DNA from: Moraxellaceae bacterium UBA2031
GTDB taxonomy: Bacteria > Pseudomonadota > Gammaproteobacteria > Pseudomonadales > Moraxellaceae
Reading direction: 5' to 3'
Assembly (NCBI GenBank): GCA_002333145.1
Contig: DDBN01000081.1
Span: forward strand, 23,158-87,157
DNA: 64,000 nt
Part shown: positions 26,959 to 36,648 of the stretch, one piece after another
Position numbering within the stretch: the stretch's first letter is position 1
Layout of the letters: each line of letters opens with the position of its first letter
Made by a program: the position numbers and the translations under genes
Notes under the pieces: generated by a model
What the model saw: the letters and a program-made list of their open reading frames with translations, nothing else
Told to the model about the DNA's origin: nothing
Databases searched by the model: none

Positions 26959-29010
26959 ATGCGCCACCACACATATGCCTCATTATTTGCATTTACCTTG
27001 CTGACCGCCGGCCTTACCGGGTGTGGCAGCGACGACAATCCAGTAACAGGAGGTGGAGGTGGAGGAACGACCACAGCCACCGCTACAGTTACCCCATCAC
27101 TAGGCAAGGTATTCAATGCAGGCATTGAGGCACGTTGCATGCCAACAGGTGTCGTCATGGGGTCGGGGGATACCGGAGCAACTGGCAGCATCGCCATCAC
27201 ACTGACCGGGACTTGCTCAGGCCCCGTCATCGTTGAGCTGGTACCCAATGGCTCTTCCACTTATTTTGATGAGGCCTTGGGCAGCATTGTTGCCTTGCCA
27301 ATTGGCACAACCCTTCGCGCTATCGTGCCCTCATTTACAGGCAGCTCACTCGCTGTTGCCGTCACGCCATTAACCGAAATCGCTACACAGCAGGCGCTGA
27401 CGACTGCCGGGAACATTGAGACCTCCGTCACTACAGCCCAGGCAACAACCGCCAACAGTAATGTTGTTACCCAGGTACTGGGTGCAGGCGTGACTCTCGA
27501 CATTCTCACACCACCGACAGGATGGGACGCAAGCACCGCGGCAGGCAGTCTGGGAACAAGCGAGGCAGATCGTTATGCCTACTATCTCGCCTCCCTGGCA
27601 CGCATGGGCGGAACTACCGGAACGCCAGCAGTCATTGTCACGGAGACCCTGGCGAACGACCTTGCCGATGGCACATTGAGTGGCGGCACAAGCGGTACAT
27701 TCACTTACACCAGTGGTGACTTCACCACACAACTGGATAGCGCCATCAATGCGATGGCCAGCTATGCGACCCCTGAGCTGCAGTCTGCCGTGGGAGTCAT
27801 TGCAGCGAATATCACGGGCTTTTCACCCGACAGCGGCGCAGTTGACAGTACAGTCACCATTAGTGGCGCTGGCTTTGACAGCGACCTGTTCCACATGGTG
27901 GTGACATTCAGCAACGGCGTTGCAGCAGAAATAGTCAGCTCCTCTGCAACGGAAATCGTCGTAAAAGTGCCTGCAGGGGCTGTCAACGGCCCGATCACTG
28001 TGACAAACACCATCAGCAACACAACATCGACATCAACCGGCAGCTTCACGGTAACAGGCGGCGGCAGTACCCCAGGCACATGGACGGCACGCACCACACC
28101 CAGCAGCTATGTGCTCTACAGCATCGCTCATGGCAGTGGTGTCTTTGTCACCGGAGGCTATAACCGGACGATCCTGACCTCAACTGACGGGGTATCCTGG
28201 ACCGCACGAACGGCACCTGACAGCAATTTTTATCAGATCAACTCGATCACCCATGATGGTAGCCAGTTTGTGCTGGTCGGGGACTCGTCCAGCTACACGA
28301 CGATTGCACCTGTCATTGCCACATCCTCCGATGGTGTGACATGGACTCGCCGCAACTGGACCAACAGCGGCAGCGAGACCCAGCTGGTAGACATTGCGGC
28401 CAGTGGCAGCAGGCTGACGGCTGTAGGAATCAATGGCACCATCATTACGTCTACAGACGGTGGTGCAACCTGGAGCAATGAAGCCCTGCCTTCGCTCTCG
28501 GTAGGCTATATCTCGGCTCTCAATGGTGTCGCGGGAAACAGCACCACGCGTATCGCCGTCGGCAAGGACAGCTCATCAAGAGGCGTCATCATCATCAACA
28601 GTGGATCTGGATGGACAACCGCAGCCACCGCGCTGACCGACTTCATTCCACGCGATGTAATATGGACCGGAACACAGTTTGTCGCAGTTGGCGCCTCCTC
28701 CGTCAATTTTGGAGCCAACTCGGTGGTCATGACATCGCCTGACGGCTCCACCTGGACCAACCAGACGATTCCGACTACCGCTGCGCCAGCCGGCTACAAC
28801 CTGAGTGACGTTGCCTGGAATGGCAGCAAGCTCTTTGCCGCAGGTGGCAATGACGGCTCATCGCGGGTGATTATCTCGTCAGCTGATGGCATTACGTGGA
28901 TACAGGAGCACCTCGCTACGCTTACAGGCCAGACCGCACTGTCGGGTGTAGCGGCGTCCTCCTCCCTCGTCATCGCTGTGGGTGGCACCAGGGCCGTTAC
29001 CAACCCTTGA
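26959..29010 (+). CDS. Surface lipoprotein with IPT/TIG domain and C-terminal beta-propeller repeats
   Basis: A 683-residue lipoprotein: signal peptide, lipobox LTGC with Cys22, Gly at +2 (outer-membrane sorting likely), then a Gly-rich linker. Residues about 37-280 form an unassigned domain with the motif AVTPLTEIATQQAL. Residues 285-367 match an IPT/TIG fold (ITGFSPDSGAVDSTVTISG). From 372 come repeats ending in variants of TSTDGVSWTART (about 407-417, 455-465, 496-507, 546-555, 592-602, 641-649) plus a partial last unit, which together suggest a seven-bladed propeller closed by the strand GTWTART. The SD is AAGGAG. No enzyme motif is seen; binding or adhesion is an inference. Confidence 0.75.
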   Translation: MRHHTYASLFAFTLLTAGLTGCGSDDNPVTGGGGGGTTTATATVTPSLGKVFNAGIEARCMPTGVVMGSGDTGATGSIAITLTGTCSGPVIVELVPNGSSTYFDEALGSIVALPIGTTLRAIVPSFTGSSLAVAVTPLTEIATQQALTTAGNIETSVTTAQATTANSNVVTQVLGAGVTLDILTPPTGWDASTAAGSLGTSEADRYAYYLASLARMGGTTGTPAVIVTETLANDLADGTLSGGTSGTFTYTSGDFTTQLDSAINAMASYATPELQSAVGVIAANITGFSPDSGAVDSTVTISGAGFDSDLFHMVVTFSNGVAAEIVSSSATEIVVKVPAGAVNGPITVTNTISNTTSTSTGSFTVTGGGSTPGTWTARTTPSSYVLYSIAHGSGVFVTGGYNRTILTSTDGVSWTARTAPDSNFYQINSITHDGSQFVLVGDSSSYTTIAPVIATSSDGVTWTRRNWTNSGSETQLVDIAASGSRLTAVGINGTIITSTDGGATWSNEALPSLSVGYISALNGVAGNSTTRIAVGKDSSSRGVIIINSGSGWTTAATALTDFIPRDVIWTGTQFVAVGASSVNFGANSVVMTSPDGSTWTNQTIPTTAAPAGYNLSDVAWNGSKLFAAGGNDGSSRVIISSADGITWIQEHLATLTGQTALSGVAASSSLVIAVGGTRAVTNP

Positions 29011-29026
29011 GCAGTACTCACCCTTG

Positions 29027-29056
29027 AAAACGGGCAGGCGTAAGCCTGCCCGTTTT
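29027..29056 (+). terminator. Terminator of the propeller lipoprotein gene
   Basis: 13-bp stem AAAACGGGCAGGC / GCCTGCCCGTTTT with a GTAA loop and a T7 tract. It separates the lipoprotein gene from the YfiR operon transcriptionally. Confidence 0.88.
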
Positions 29057-29240
29057 TTTATGTTCGTAGCGGCAAACTCTCCAACCCTTCCAGTTGAACA
29101 GGGCGATCAATTCGGCCCACCTGGCCGACCCAGCAGTCTACGCACTGTTAGCGAATATTTTTCGACAGCGTCGATTTCATCAGCAATACTTGAGGGTAGT
29201 CGGACAACAGAATCCGGTAGAGGCACGAAGGAATGGCTTC

Positions 29241-29774
29241 ATGAGGCATTGTCCTCTACAGAAATTGGCAAGGATCGTTCTGCACGGCCTGATCGGCTTG
29301 TTGGCAGCGGCTGTTGTTCATGCCGAAAACTCAGAGGCCGACATCAAGGCGGCCTTCATCTACAACTTCGCCAAGTTTGTGGAGTGGCCGGAAGGCACTT
29401 TTACTGACAGCAAGGACAGACTCCTGCTGTGCACACAGGGTGACACTGTACTTGCCCGGAAACTTCGCCTTCTGGCGGGACGAGAGGCACAGGGACGGAC
29501 CATAGAAGTTCGGCCACTAACAGGAGCCGAAGCCACAACCGGCTGCCACATCCTGCTGACACCATCCGCAGGTGAAGTCCCGGCCCAGGGTCGCAATCCC
29601 ACACTAACCATCAGCGAGTCCACCAGCACGGCACGCACGAACAGCATGATCAACCTGTTTGTCGATGCCAATCGTGTCCAGTTTTCCGTCAACCTGCCTG
29701 CCACTCAACAGGCAGGCATAAAAGTCAGTGCGCGACTGCTACAACTCGCACGCACCGTGAACAAGGGGGCCTGA
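29241..29774 (+). CDS. YfiR-family periplasmic protein (DUF4154)
   Basis: A 177-residue secreted protein: signal peptide to about residue 29 ([14 protein letters not shown]), then the YfiR signature [17 protein letters not shown]. Other family elements follow: [23 protein letters not shown], and [20 protein letters not shown] near the end. Known YfiR is a periplasmic repressor that binds the sensor domain of the diguanylate cyclase YfiN. Here the next gene, 1 bp on, is a hybrid histidine kinase, so that kinase is the likely partner. The ATG at 29241 is preceded by GAAGGA; the frame continues upstream without a usable start. Confidence 0.85.
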   Translation: MRHCPLQKLARIVLHGLIGLLAAAVVHAENSEADIKAAFIYNFAKFVEWPEGTFTDSKDRLLLCTQGDTVLARKLRLLAGREAQGRTIEVRPLTGAEATTGCHILLTPSAGEVPAQGRNPTLTISESTSTARTNSMINLFVDANRVQFSVNLPATQQAGIKVSARLLQLARTVNKGA

Positions 29775-29775
29775 C

Positions 29776-31710
29776 ATGCGCCTTCTTGAAAAGCTTCCAT
29801 TACAGAAAAAGTTTCTCAGCGTCATTTTGCTCACTGCAGGAACAGCATTGCTACTGGCCTGGCTTGCATTTGCACTGACTGCCGCCCTGAAAATGAAGGA
29901 AGACCTTCATGCCCGTCTGAGCACGCTCACAAATGCAACAGCATTTAACCTGCAGGCCGCAATGGCCTTTAAGGACCAAGGCGAAGCCCGCACCATCCTG
30001 TACTCTCTCAAAGCAGAGAACAGCATAACAAATGCCTGCATATTTGATCGAGCCCAATCCGGATTTGTCAGCATAAGGCTCTCTGGTAATGACAATGACT
30101 GCACTCTTTCCCAATATGACCAAAGCTTTTTTACACAACACATCCACGCAAATCAGCCCATAACGCTTGACGGGGAAATACTCGGCCACCTCCACATAGA
30201 TGCAGACCTCGGTTATCACTGGCAGATGTTGGCCCTGTATCTCCTTGTCATGGCCGTCCTTGCACTGGCCTCTCTTGCCTTGGCCACAGCCCTTGGCATG
30301 CGTCTGCTAAGTCAGGTCACTACCCCAATTTTACAGCTTGCCGCCACTGCCGAGAATATTTCAAAAAACCAGGACTACACCGTGCGTGCCAACGTTTGGA
30401 GCAAGGATGAAATAGGAACCCTGGTACACAGTTTCAATGAAATGCTGGCACAGATTGAAGCCCGTGACGCAGAACTGGCACGCCATCGTGAAGGACTTGA
30501 ACAACTCATTGAAGCCCGAACAAGCGAACTGCGTCATGCAAAAGATGCAGCAGAAGCAGCAAGCCGCGCCAAGTCCCTTTTCCTGGCCATGATGAGTCAT
30601 GAAATACGAACCCCCATGAACGGGGTACTAGGCATGACAGAGTTACTCTTAGACAGCCCGATGAGTGCAGAGCAACGCCGACAGGCTGAGGCTGTACATC
30701 ATTCTGGCGAGTCACTGCTTGCAATCATCAATGACATTCTCGACTTTTCAAAAATTGAAGCCGGAAAGCTTGAACTGGAAAACATTCCGTTCATGCCTTC
30801 TCAGGTTGTACATGATGTACTTGAGCTTTTATCCGAACGTGCCCACAACAAAAACCTTGTACTTCAATGCACGATTGACCCCGATGTTCCATCCGAAGTA
30901 CGAGGCGACCCCAACAGGATACGGCAGATCCTGATCAACCTAACGGGTAATGCCATAAAGTTTACAGAGACAGGGAACATCCATGTTTCATTGCACTGTG
31001 AAGACCGTAATGAAACAAATATTGGATTGCGTATTGAGGTTTGCGATACGGGCATCGGTGTAACCCAGGATGCCCTTGACTCCCTCTTCCAGCCATTTAT
31101 TCAGGCCGACAGCTCTCATGCGCGCCGTTTCGGCGGTACCGGTCTTGGTCTTGCCATCGTCAAACAACTTGTGGAAATCATGGGTGGCCACATCGAAGTA
31201 CGGTCACGAATTGGTGGGGGCACCTGTTTTTCTTTCAGGCTCAACCTTCAGCCCACCCAGACAGTATCACCAACATCAAATAATCAAGCAGCGCTCCCTT
31301 CCTCAGCGAAACACAAAGATCTTCAAGGCATAAAGATACTGCTGGCTGAAGACACACCAACCAATCAGGAAGTGGCCCGTGCCATGCTTAAGCGCCTTGG
31401 CTGCACGGTTGATGTTGTCTGTAATGGCAGGGAAGCATTGCAATATCTTTCCTCTCAGCATTACGACATTGTTTTGATGGATTGCCAGATGCCGGAAATT
31501 GACGGCTTTGAGGCAACACGCCAATTACGCCAAATGGAAAAACAGAATAGCTGGCGCCACACCCCGGTTATAGCAGTTACAGCAAGCATTCTTCGTGACG
31601 AACATGATGCCTGCATCAGCAGTGGAATGGATGATTTTCTGGCAAAGCCCTTCAAACAATCAGCACTGCATGATGTCTTGCAGCGCTGGCGGCCGGAGCA
31701 CCTAGAATGA
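29776..31710 (+). CDS. Hybrid sensor histidine kinase with CHASE8-like periplasmic sensor
   Basis: A 644-residue inner-membrane kinase. Order: TM1 (about 15-36), a periplasmic domain (37-150), TM2 (150-175), HAMP (175-228), a coiled coil, HisKA with His275 in [12 protein letters not shown], HATPase_c with N392, DTGIG (about 424-428) and GGTGLGLA, then a C-terminal receiver with AED, phosphoacceptor D569 ([12 protein letters not shown]) and K624. The periplasmic part ([20 protein letters not shown], then ARTILYSL) follows the CHASE8 pattern of YfiN. All catalytic residues are intact. No Hpt or output regulator is encoded nearby. It sits between yfiR-like and TonB-receptor genes, with an ATGA overlap downstream. 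Confidence 0.9.
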   Translation: MRLLEKLPLQKKFLSVILLTAGTALLLAWLAFALTAALKMKEDLHARLSTLTNATAFNLQAAMAFKDQGEARTILYSLKAENSITNACIFDRAQSGFVSIRLSGNDNDCTLSQYDQSFFTQHIHANQPITLDGEILGHLHIDADLGYHWQMLALYLLVMAVLALASLALATALGMRLLSQVTTPILQLAATAENISKNQDYTVRANVWSKDEIGTLVHSFNEMLAQIEARDAELARHREGLEQLIEARTSELRHAKDAAEAASRAKSLFLAMMSHEIRTPMNGVLGMTELLLDSPMSAEQRRQAEAVHHSGESLLAIINDILDFSKIEAGKLELENIPFMPSQVVHDVLELLSERAHNKNLVLQCTIDPDVPSEVRGDPNRIRQILINLTGNAIKFTETGNIHVSLHCEDRNETNIGLRIEVCDTGIGVTQDALDSLFQPFIQADSSHARRFGGTGLGLAIVKQLVEIMGGHIEVRSRIGGGTCFSFRLNLQPTQTVSPTSNNQAALPSSAKHKDLQGIKILLAEDTPTNQEVARAMLKRLGCTVDVVCNGREALQYLSSQHYDIVLMDCQMPEIDGFEATRQLRQMEKQNSWRHTPVIAVTASILRDEHDACISSGMDDFLAKPFKQSALHDVLQRWRPEHLE

Positions 31711-33851
31711 AAAAATGCAAGGAAACCCTGTTGAGAGGGAAAGGCAAAATGCACATGAACCGCTCATGGATAGGCTACATTCTGCTGTGTACCGCCACCC
31801 AACAGGCAATCGCAGAAGAGGACTTGTTCGCACTGCCTCTGGAAGAGCTGTCCCGACTCGAAGTAAGCATTGCCACCGGCACACCAAAACCGATTACATC
31901 AGCACCCGCAATTGCCAGTGTCATCACTGCCCATGATATTGAAGCAATGGGCGCACAGGACCTGGATACAGTCCTGGAAATGGTACCGGGCCTTCATGTC
32001 TCGCATGGCGGCTTCATTTATGCGTCGCGATACTTCATGCGAGGCATCGTCTCCACCTATAACCCGCACACGCTTGTGCTCATCAATGGCATTCCCCAGA
32101 CAAGCCTGTTCACGGGAGACCGGGGCGAACGACTGGTTGCCATGACCGGCTTACCTGTTCAGATGATCGAGCGCGTGGAGATCATTCGTGGCCCCGGCTC
32201 TGCCGTTTATGGTGCTGATGCCTTTGCCGGAGTCATCAACATCATCACCAAACGACCAGAGGACATGCAGGGTGGCCAGGCAACCCTCGCTTATGGCAGT
32301 TTCAACACCCCAAAAGCATCATTGCAACAGGCTGGCTCCATTGGCCCAGTACGTGCCCTCATTTCACTATCATATGCCAGCAGTGACGGTGATGACCCCG
32401 TCATCAATGCCGACTACCAGAGCAGCCTCGATGCACTTCTGGGTACCACTGCTTCCTACGCCCCAGGACCAGCCAATCTTGCCTGGAAGAATTTTGACGC
32501 CCGCACCGATTTCGTATGGAGCGATTTCCGGCTGCGCATGAGTCACCGGCGCAGCGAAGGAGAAACCGCACAGGGCATCAACGAGTCGCTGGACCCGGGA
32601 GCACGCTTCCCTCACCACCGGAGCAACGTCGACCTGACCTGGAGTGCCCCTGACATCCGCCAGAACTGGGATGTTGAAAGCCAGATCAGCTACCTGTACA
32701 GCGACTTCCGCAACCCTACGTCCATCCGGCAATTTCCTCCCGGTGCATTTGGCCAGTTCCCCGAAGGCGTACTGCAGACACCCGAGTTATCGGAAGAAAA
32801 CGCCCGCATCCACCTCACTGCCCTTTACAAGGGTTGGAAAGAACATCAGGTGCGAATTGGTGGCGGCTACTACTGGGGAGACATTTTCAAGACAACCGAT
32901 GCGGTCAATTATGTTCTGCTACCGGGCAATCCGGTCCCCCAGCCGCGCCCGGGTGGACTGCAGGATGTCAGCGACTCTCCGGAAGCCTTTCTGCCCGAAA
33001 ACCAGCGAACCAACTCCCATGTTTTCGTGCAGGATGAGTGGCAGATGGCAACAGACTGGACCCTGACTGCCGGCCTTCGCCATGACCACTACTCCGACTT
33101 TGGTGGCGCCACCAATCCCCGCCTTGCCGTGGTCTGGAGCACAAGCCCGACACTCACCACCAAGCTGCTTTATGGCGAGGCCTTTCGTGCACCTGCCTTT
33201 TTTGAGCTCTACGCCACGAACAACCCCGTCGCACTTGGCAACCCCGACCTTGAACCGGAAAAACTTGAAAGTCTGGAAGCCGGGTTTTCATGGCGCCCTC
33301 ACGAGTCATGGACATGGGACATCAACTTCTACCACTTCCATATCAATGACTTTATCGACTTCGTAAGTGATCCTGGCAACAGCACCTTTACTGCCCGCAA
33401 TACCGGCACCATTGAAGGCACAGGACTGGAAACCGAACTGCGCCACGACTGGAGCAGCACTCTCCAGATACTGGCCAATTACAGCCATCAGCAAACCCGG
33501 GAAGAAATCACTGGCGCCCCACTGGGGCTGGCACCCAGTGCTGATGCCAGTCTCCGCATGATCTGGGAGTTTCTGCCACAATGGCAGCTGACCCCGCAAT
33601 TTGTATGGGTTAGCGAAAGCAAACGACAGGCCGGTGACTCACGGGCACCGATGGATGGCTACACAACGCTTGACCTGACAGCGCGCAAGCTATGGCCCCG
33701 AGGCAGTCTGAGCCTGACAGGACGCAACCTGTTTGATGCCAATGTGCAAGAAGCCAGCAGAGGCCCTGAAACCAGCACGGTCGCGCCTATTCCTGGTGAT
33801 CTGCCGCAGGCAGGCCGAAGTCTGACCCTGGAGGCAACCCTTAACTGGTAA
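31707..33851 (+). CDS. TonB-dependent outer-membrane receptor
   Basis: A 714-residue beta-barrel receptor. Signal peptide around [20 protein letters not shown] (starting at internal Met17, 31755), then a plug domain ([55 protein letters not shown]), then a 22-strand-type barrel ending in an aromatic, LEATLNW. The ATG at 31707 overlaps the kinase stop (ATGA), but Met15 or Met17 gives a normal signal peptide. The ligand is unknown; the plug looks closest to the BtuB/CirA group by eye. Linkage to a YfiR protein and a kinase suggests ligand sensing or uptake tied to signalling. Confidence 0.88.
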   Translation: MKKCKETLLRGKGKMHMNRSWIGYILLCTATQQAIAEEDLFALPLEELSRLEVSIATGTPKPITSAPAIASVITAHDIEAMGAQDLDTVLEMVPGLHVSHGGFIYASRYFMRGIVSTYNPHTLVLINGIPQTSLFTGDRGERLVAMTGLPVQMIERVEIIRGPGSAVYGADAFAGVINIITKRPEDMQGGQATLAYGSFNTPKASLQQAGSIGPVRALISLSYASSDGDDPVINADYQSSLDALLGTTASYAPGPANLAWKNFDARTDFVWSDFRLRMSHRRSEGETAQGINESLDPGARFPHHRSNVDLTWSAPDIRQNWDVESQISYLYSDFRNPTSIRQFPPGAFGQFPEGVLQTPELSEENARIHLTALYKGWKEHQVRIGGGYYWGDIFKTTDAVNYVLLPGNPVPQPRPGGLQDVSDSPEAFLPENQRTNSHVFVQDEWQMATDWTLTAGLRHDHYSDFGGATNPRLAVVWSTSPTLTTKLLYGEAFRAPAFFELYATNNPVALGNPDLEPEKLESLEAGFSWRPHESWTWDINFYHFHINDFIDFVSDPGNSTFTARNTGTIEGTGLETELRHDWSSTLQILANYSHQQTREEITGAPLGLAPSADASLRMIWEFLPQWQLTPQFVWVSESKRQAGDSRAPMDGYTTLDLTARKLWPRGSLSLTGRNLFDANVQEASRGPETSTVAPIPGDLPQAGRSLTLEATLNW

Positions 33852-33992
33852 TCATGCCCCCAGCAGGGAGGGGAGTAAGCACAGGGGGCCATTCCCTTCA
33901 AAATTTTCGCCCCTTGTGCCACACTGCCGGCTCGTCTCGGCAGCCATCGCCACCTTCTTCATCCTGCTACCGAAACAAGGAATCGTCGCATC

Positions 33993-34793
33993 ATGAATGC
34001 AACACTGGCCGGCATTGCAGCCGCCCTGTTGTACACCGTGGCCAGCGCCATGCTGGGCCGCCAACTGCTTCGTCGTGAAAAGCCACGCGCCCCGGTCATA
34101 CAGGCGCTGGGTGGCCTTGCGCTGCCGTTGCACCTGATTTCCATTCATGCACAGATCTATCAGCCCACCGGACTTGATCTTGGACTTTTCCATATAAGCT
34201 CGCTGGTGGGCTGGCTGATTGCTGCACTGGCCATCGGCATGAGCCTCTACAAACCCATCATCAGCATCACTGTTGCGGCATTCCCGCTGGCGATACTGGG
34301 CCTGACACTGTCACTGTTTGCTCCATCGACGTACACGCCCGGCAACCTCTCTCCGGGTGCCGAATCACACATACTCCTCTCCATACTGGCGTACAGCGTG
34401 CTGACTATTGCTGCTGCACAGGCGCTTCTGGTTGCCGTTCAGGACAGGCACTTGCGCACTCACAAGCAGGGCCTGATGAATGCACTGCCTCCCCTGCAAA
34501 CCATGGAAAGCCTGCTGTTCAGCCTGATCTGGACGGGTTTTTCTCTGCTGTCGTTGGCGATTCTGTCCGGCTTCCTGACACTGGATGATCTTTTTGCACA
34601 GCATTTGGTTCACAAGACGCTGCTGACACTGGCGGCGTGGGTCGTCTTTGCCACCCTGTTAACAGGGCGCTACTTATTAGGCTGGCGCGGCAGTACCGCT
34701 ATTCGTTTCACACTCTGGGGCTTTGGCCTGCTGCTGCTCGGATTTTATGGCAGCAAACTGGTCTTGGAGCTCATCCTTCAGCGCGGTGCGTGA
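33993..34793 (+). CDS. ypjD: CcsA-like inner-membrane protein YpjD
   Basis: A 266-residue protein with about eight hydrophobic helices and the cytochrome c assembly (CcsA/CcmC) pattern, including HLISIHAQIY near residue 50 and HILLSILAYSVLTIAAAQALL around 125. It lacks a clear WWD heme-handling motif. YpjD is usually divergent from ffh and next to a CorB-like gene; here the CorB neighbour is kept, but 7 kb separate it from ffh. The precise function is unproven. Start ATG with AAGGAA 11 nt upstream. Confidence 0.8.
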   Translation: MNATLAGIAAALLYTVASAMLGRQLLRREKPRAPVIQALGGLALPLHLISIHAQIYQPTGLDLGLFHISSLVGWLIAALAIGMSLYKPIISITVAAFPLAILGLTLSLFAPSTYTPGNLSPGAESHILLSILAYSVLTIAAAQALLVAVQDRHLRTHKQGLMNALPPLQTMESLLFSLIWTGFSLLSLAILSGFLTLDDLFAQHLVHKTLLTLAAWVVFATLLTGRYLLGWRGSTAIRFTLWGFGLLLLGFYGSKLVLELILQRGA

Positions 34794-34834
34794 CGCTGAC
34801 TGGCCCCTGCCCGTTAAACTCCTAATTCCTATTT

Positions 34835-36112
34835 ATGGTGGCAACTCCTGTGGGTACTGCTTCACTTAGCTTACTTTTCACCATTCTGATTGTGTGCGTT
34901 GTCTTCTCAGCCTTCTTCTCTGGCTCTGAGACCGGCATCATGACTGCTAACCGTTATCGCCTGAAACACCAGGCCAAGACGGGCAATAAATCAGCTCAGC
35001 GCATTCTTAATCTGCTCGCCCATCCAGACAAACTGATTGGCGTTATCCTGATTGGCAACAACATCACCAATGTTGCTGCGTCCTCCGTTGCTACCCTGAT
35101 TGGACTTCAAATGGCAGGCGATTCCGGCGTAGCAATTGCGGCTGGCGCGCTGACCTTCGTCATTCTCATCTTCGGAGAGGTTGGCCCTAAAACGTTTGCC
35201 GCCAAGCATCCAGAGGCCGTCGCCCACGTTGCAGCACCCGTCCTCAATGTATTGCTAAAACTGCTGTCACCTCTCGTCTGGATTATTAACGTAACGACTA
35301 ACACGCTGTTTCGGCTGAACTCCCTTGCCAAGGGCGATCACAAACTAAATACCGATGAATTACGCACATTGGTGCAAGACGTTTTCTTACCTAAACAGCA
35401 CCGCAGCATGCTGCTAGGCGTACTGGAATTAGACACCATTACGGTTGACGACATCATGATCCCTCGTGGCGACGTTAACGGCATTGATATTGAGGATGAT
35501 CTTGAAGACATCATCAAACAACTGAGGTCCACCCAACACACACGAATGCCTGTTTTTAGGGACAGCATTAATGACTGCATCGGCATATTGCATACGCGTG
35601 ATGCGTCCCGCTTTATGGGCAAACCCGACCTAACCAAAGCAGAAATTTTGCAGTATGTTCGCGAGCCCTACTATGTTCCTGAAAGTGCATCGCTGCCTGC
35701 GCAGCTGATCAATTTCCAAAAGCAGAAGGGTCGTTTTGGATTGGTCGTGGATGAATATGGCGATGTGCAGGGAATTGTTACGCTCGAAGATATTCTTGAG
35801 GAAATCGTTGGCGAATTTACGACCAGCATGACGGATAGCCACAAGGACATGCTGCCGCAACCCGATGGTTCATGGGTTATTGATGGTAGCACCAGCATTC
35901 GTGACATTAATCGACAGTTGCACTGGCAACTGCCCTTGAACGGCCCTCGCACACTCAATGGCTTGATCATCGACACACTGGAAACCATTCCAGAGTCGTC
36001 ACTTTCGCTGCGGATAGGAAAATACATGATCGAAGTTTTGCAGGTACGGGACAACACCGTTAAAACTGCAAAACTTGCCATACTCCCGTCAGCATCAAGC
36101 TCACAAAAATAG
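34835..36112 (+). CDS. CorB/CorC-type (HlyC/CorC family) membrane protein with CBS domains
   Basis: A 425-residue protein: an N-terminal DUF21 membrane domain (about 1-190, FSAFFSGSETGIMTANRYRL), two CBS domains (about 200-325, MIPRGDVNGID and VVDEYGDVQGIVTLEDILEE) and a C-terminal CorC_HlyC domain (about 345-420, DGSWVIDGSTSIRDINR). The family is linked to Mg2+/Co2+ transport (CNNM relatives). It follows ypjD by 41 bp, a conserved pairing. No clear SD precedes the ATG. Confidence 0.88.
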   Translation: MVATPVGTASLSLLFTILIVCVVFSAFFSGSETGIMTANRYRLKHQAKTGNKSAQRILNLLAHPDKLIGVILIGNNITNVAASSVATLIGLQMAGDSGVAIAAGALTFVILIFGEVGPKTFAAKHPEAVAHVAAPVLNVLLKLLSPLVWIINVTTNTLFRLNSLAKGDHKLNTDELRTLVQDVFLPKQHRSMLLGVLELDTITVDDIMIPRGDVNGIDIEDDLEDIIKQLRSTQHTRMPVFRDSINDCIGILHTRDASRFMGKPDLTKAEILQYVREPYYVPESASLPAQLINFQKQKGRFGLVVDEYGDVQGIVTLEDILEEIVGEFTTSMTDSHKDMLPQPDGSWVIDGSTSIRDINRQLHWQLPLNGPRTLNGLIIDTLETIPESSLSLRIGKYMIEVLQVRDNTVKTAKLAILPSASSSQK

Positions 36113-36116
36113 AAAG

Positions 36117-36572
36117 CTACCAGTCGTATAGTGACTGCATATTAAGTGTGGTCCGATGCTTTTCTTGCTCCTCCATCGCCTGCAAATTCTCAAACATCTC
36201 ACGCAGCTCTGGCTGCGTCGTAGCGGCTTGCATGGACTTGTAGAGCGCGATCAGGCAGTCGTCATACGTTAGTGATGCTGTGATGACATCTTCGGCAGCA
36301 GTATCGGGCTCAAGATTAAGCAAGGCACAAGCCTGAAGCGATCGGTCATCGGGTACATTCTGCAGCCAAGTATCCATTAAGCGCCTTGGCGCGTCGCCGC
36401 GATAACGTGTCAGTACCTGTGACAAGAGTTTTTCGTGCTGACTGAGATAGGAATACAGTAACTGCACACGCTCGTTAGCTGACGCCTCACCTAAGCCAGC
36501 AAAGTAACCCGACAAATGAGAATGAAAGGCATGTGCTTGATCAATAACATCCCGCGCACGAAGTGTAGTCAT
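36117..36572 (-). CDS. Uncharacterised helical protein, possibly ferritin/rubrerythrin-like
   Basis: A 151-residue, all-alpha, acidic protein. Pairs of Glu and His are placed as in four-helix bundles (QAHAFHSHLSGYF, YLSQHEKLLSQVL, NLQAMEEQEKHRTTLNMQ), which suggests a ferritin-like fold, but I cannot confirm a complete metal site. The ATG at 36572 has a strong SD (GGAGG, 5 nt); an in-frame TTG four codons up is unlikely. It is convergent with the CorB-like gene by 4 bp. The function is not known to me. Confidence 0.6.
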   Translation of the reverse strand: MTTLRARDVIDQAHAFHSHLSGYFAGLGEASANERVQLLYSYLSQHEKLLSQVLTRYRGDAPRRLMDTWLQNVPDDRSLQACALLNLEPDTAAEDVITASLTYDDCLIALYKSMQAATTQPELREMFENLQAMEEQEKHRTTLNMQSLYDW

Positions 36573-36648
36573 GGCAACCTCCAAATGAGCTTACCCTTAC
36601 AGACTAGACCAGTAATCGCGATATCAGTGCGCCATTCATCGGCGAGTT

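Noticed and set aside
26933..29020. Minus-strand frames rich in Val/Pro/Ala inside the lipoprotein gene
   Set aside because: Shadows of the Thr/Ser/Gly-rich coding strand; the plus-strand frame has a signal peptide, lipobox, SD and repeats.
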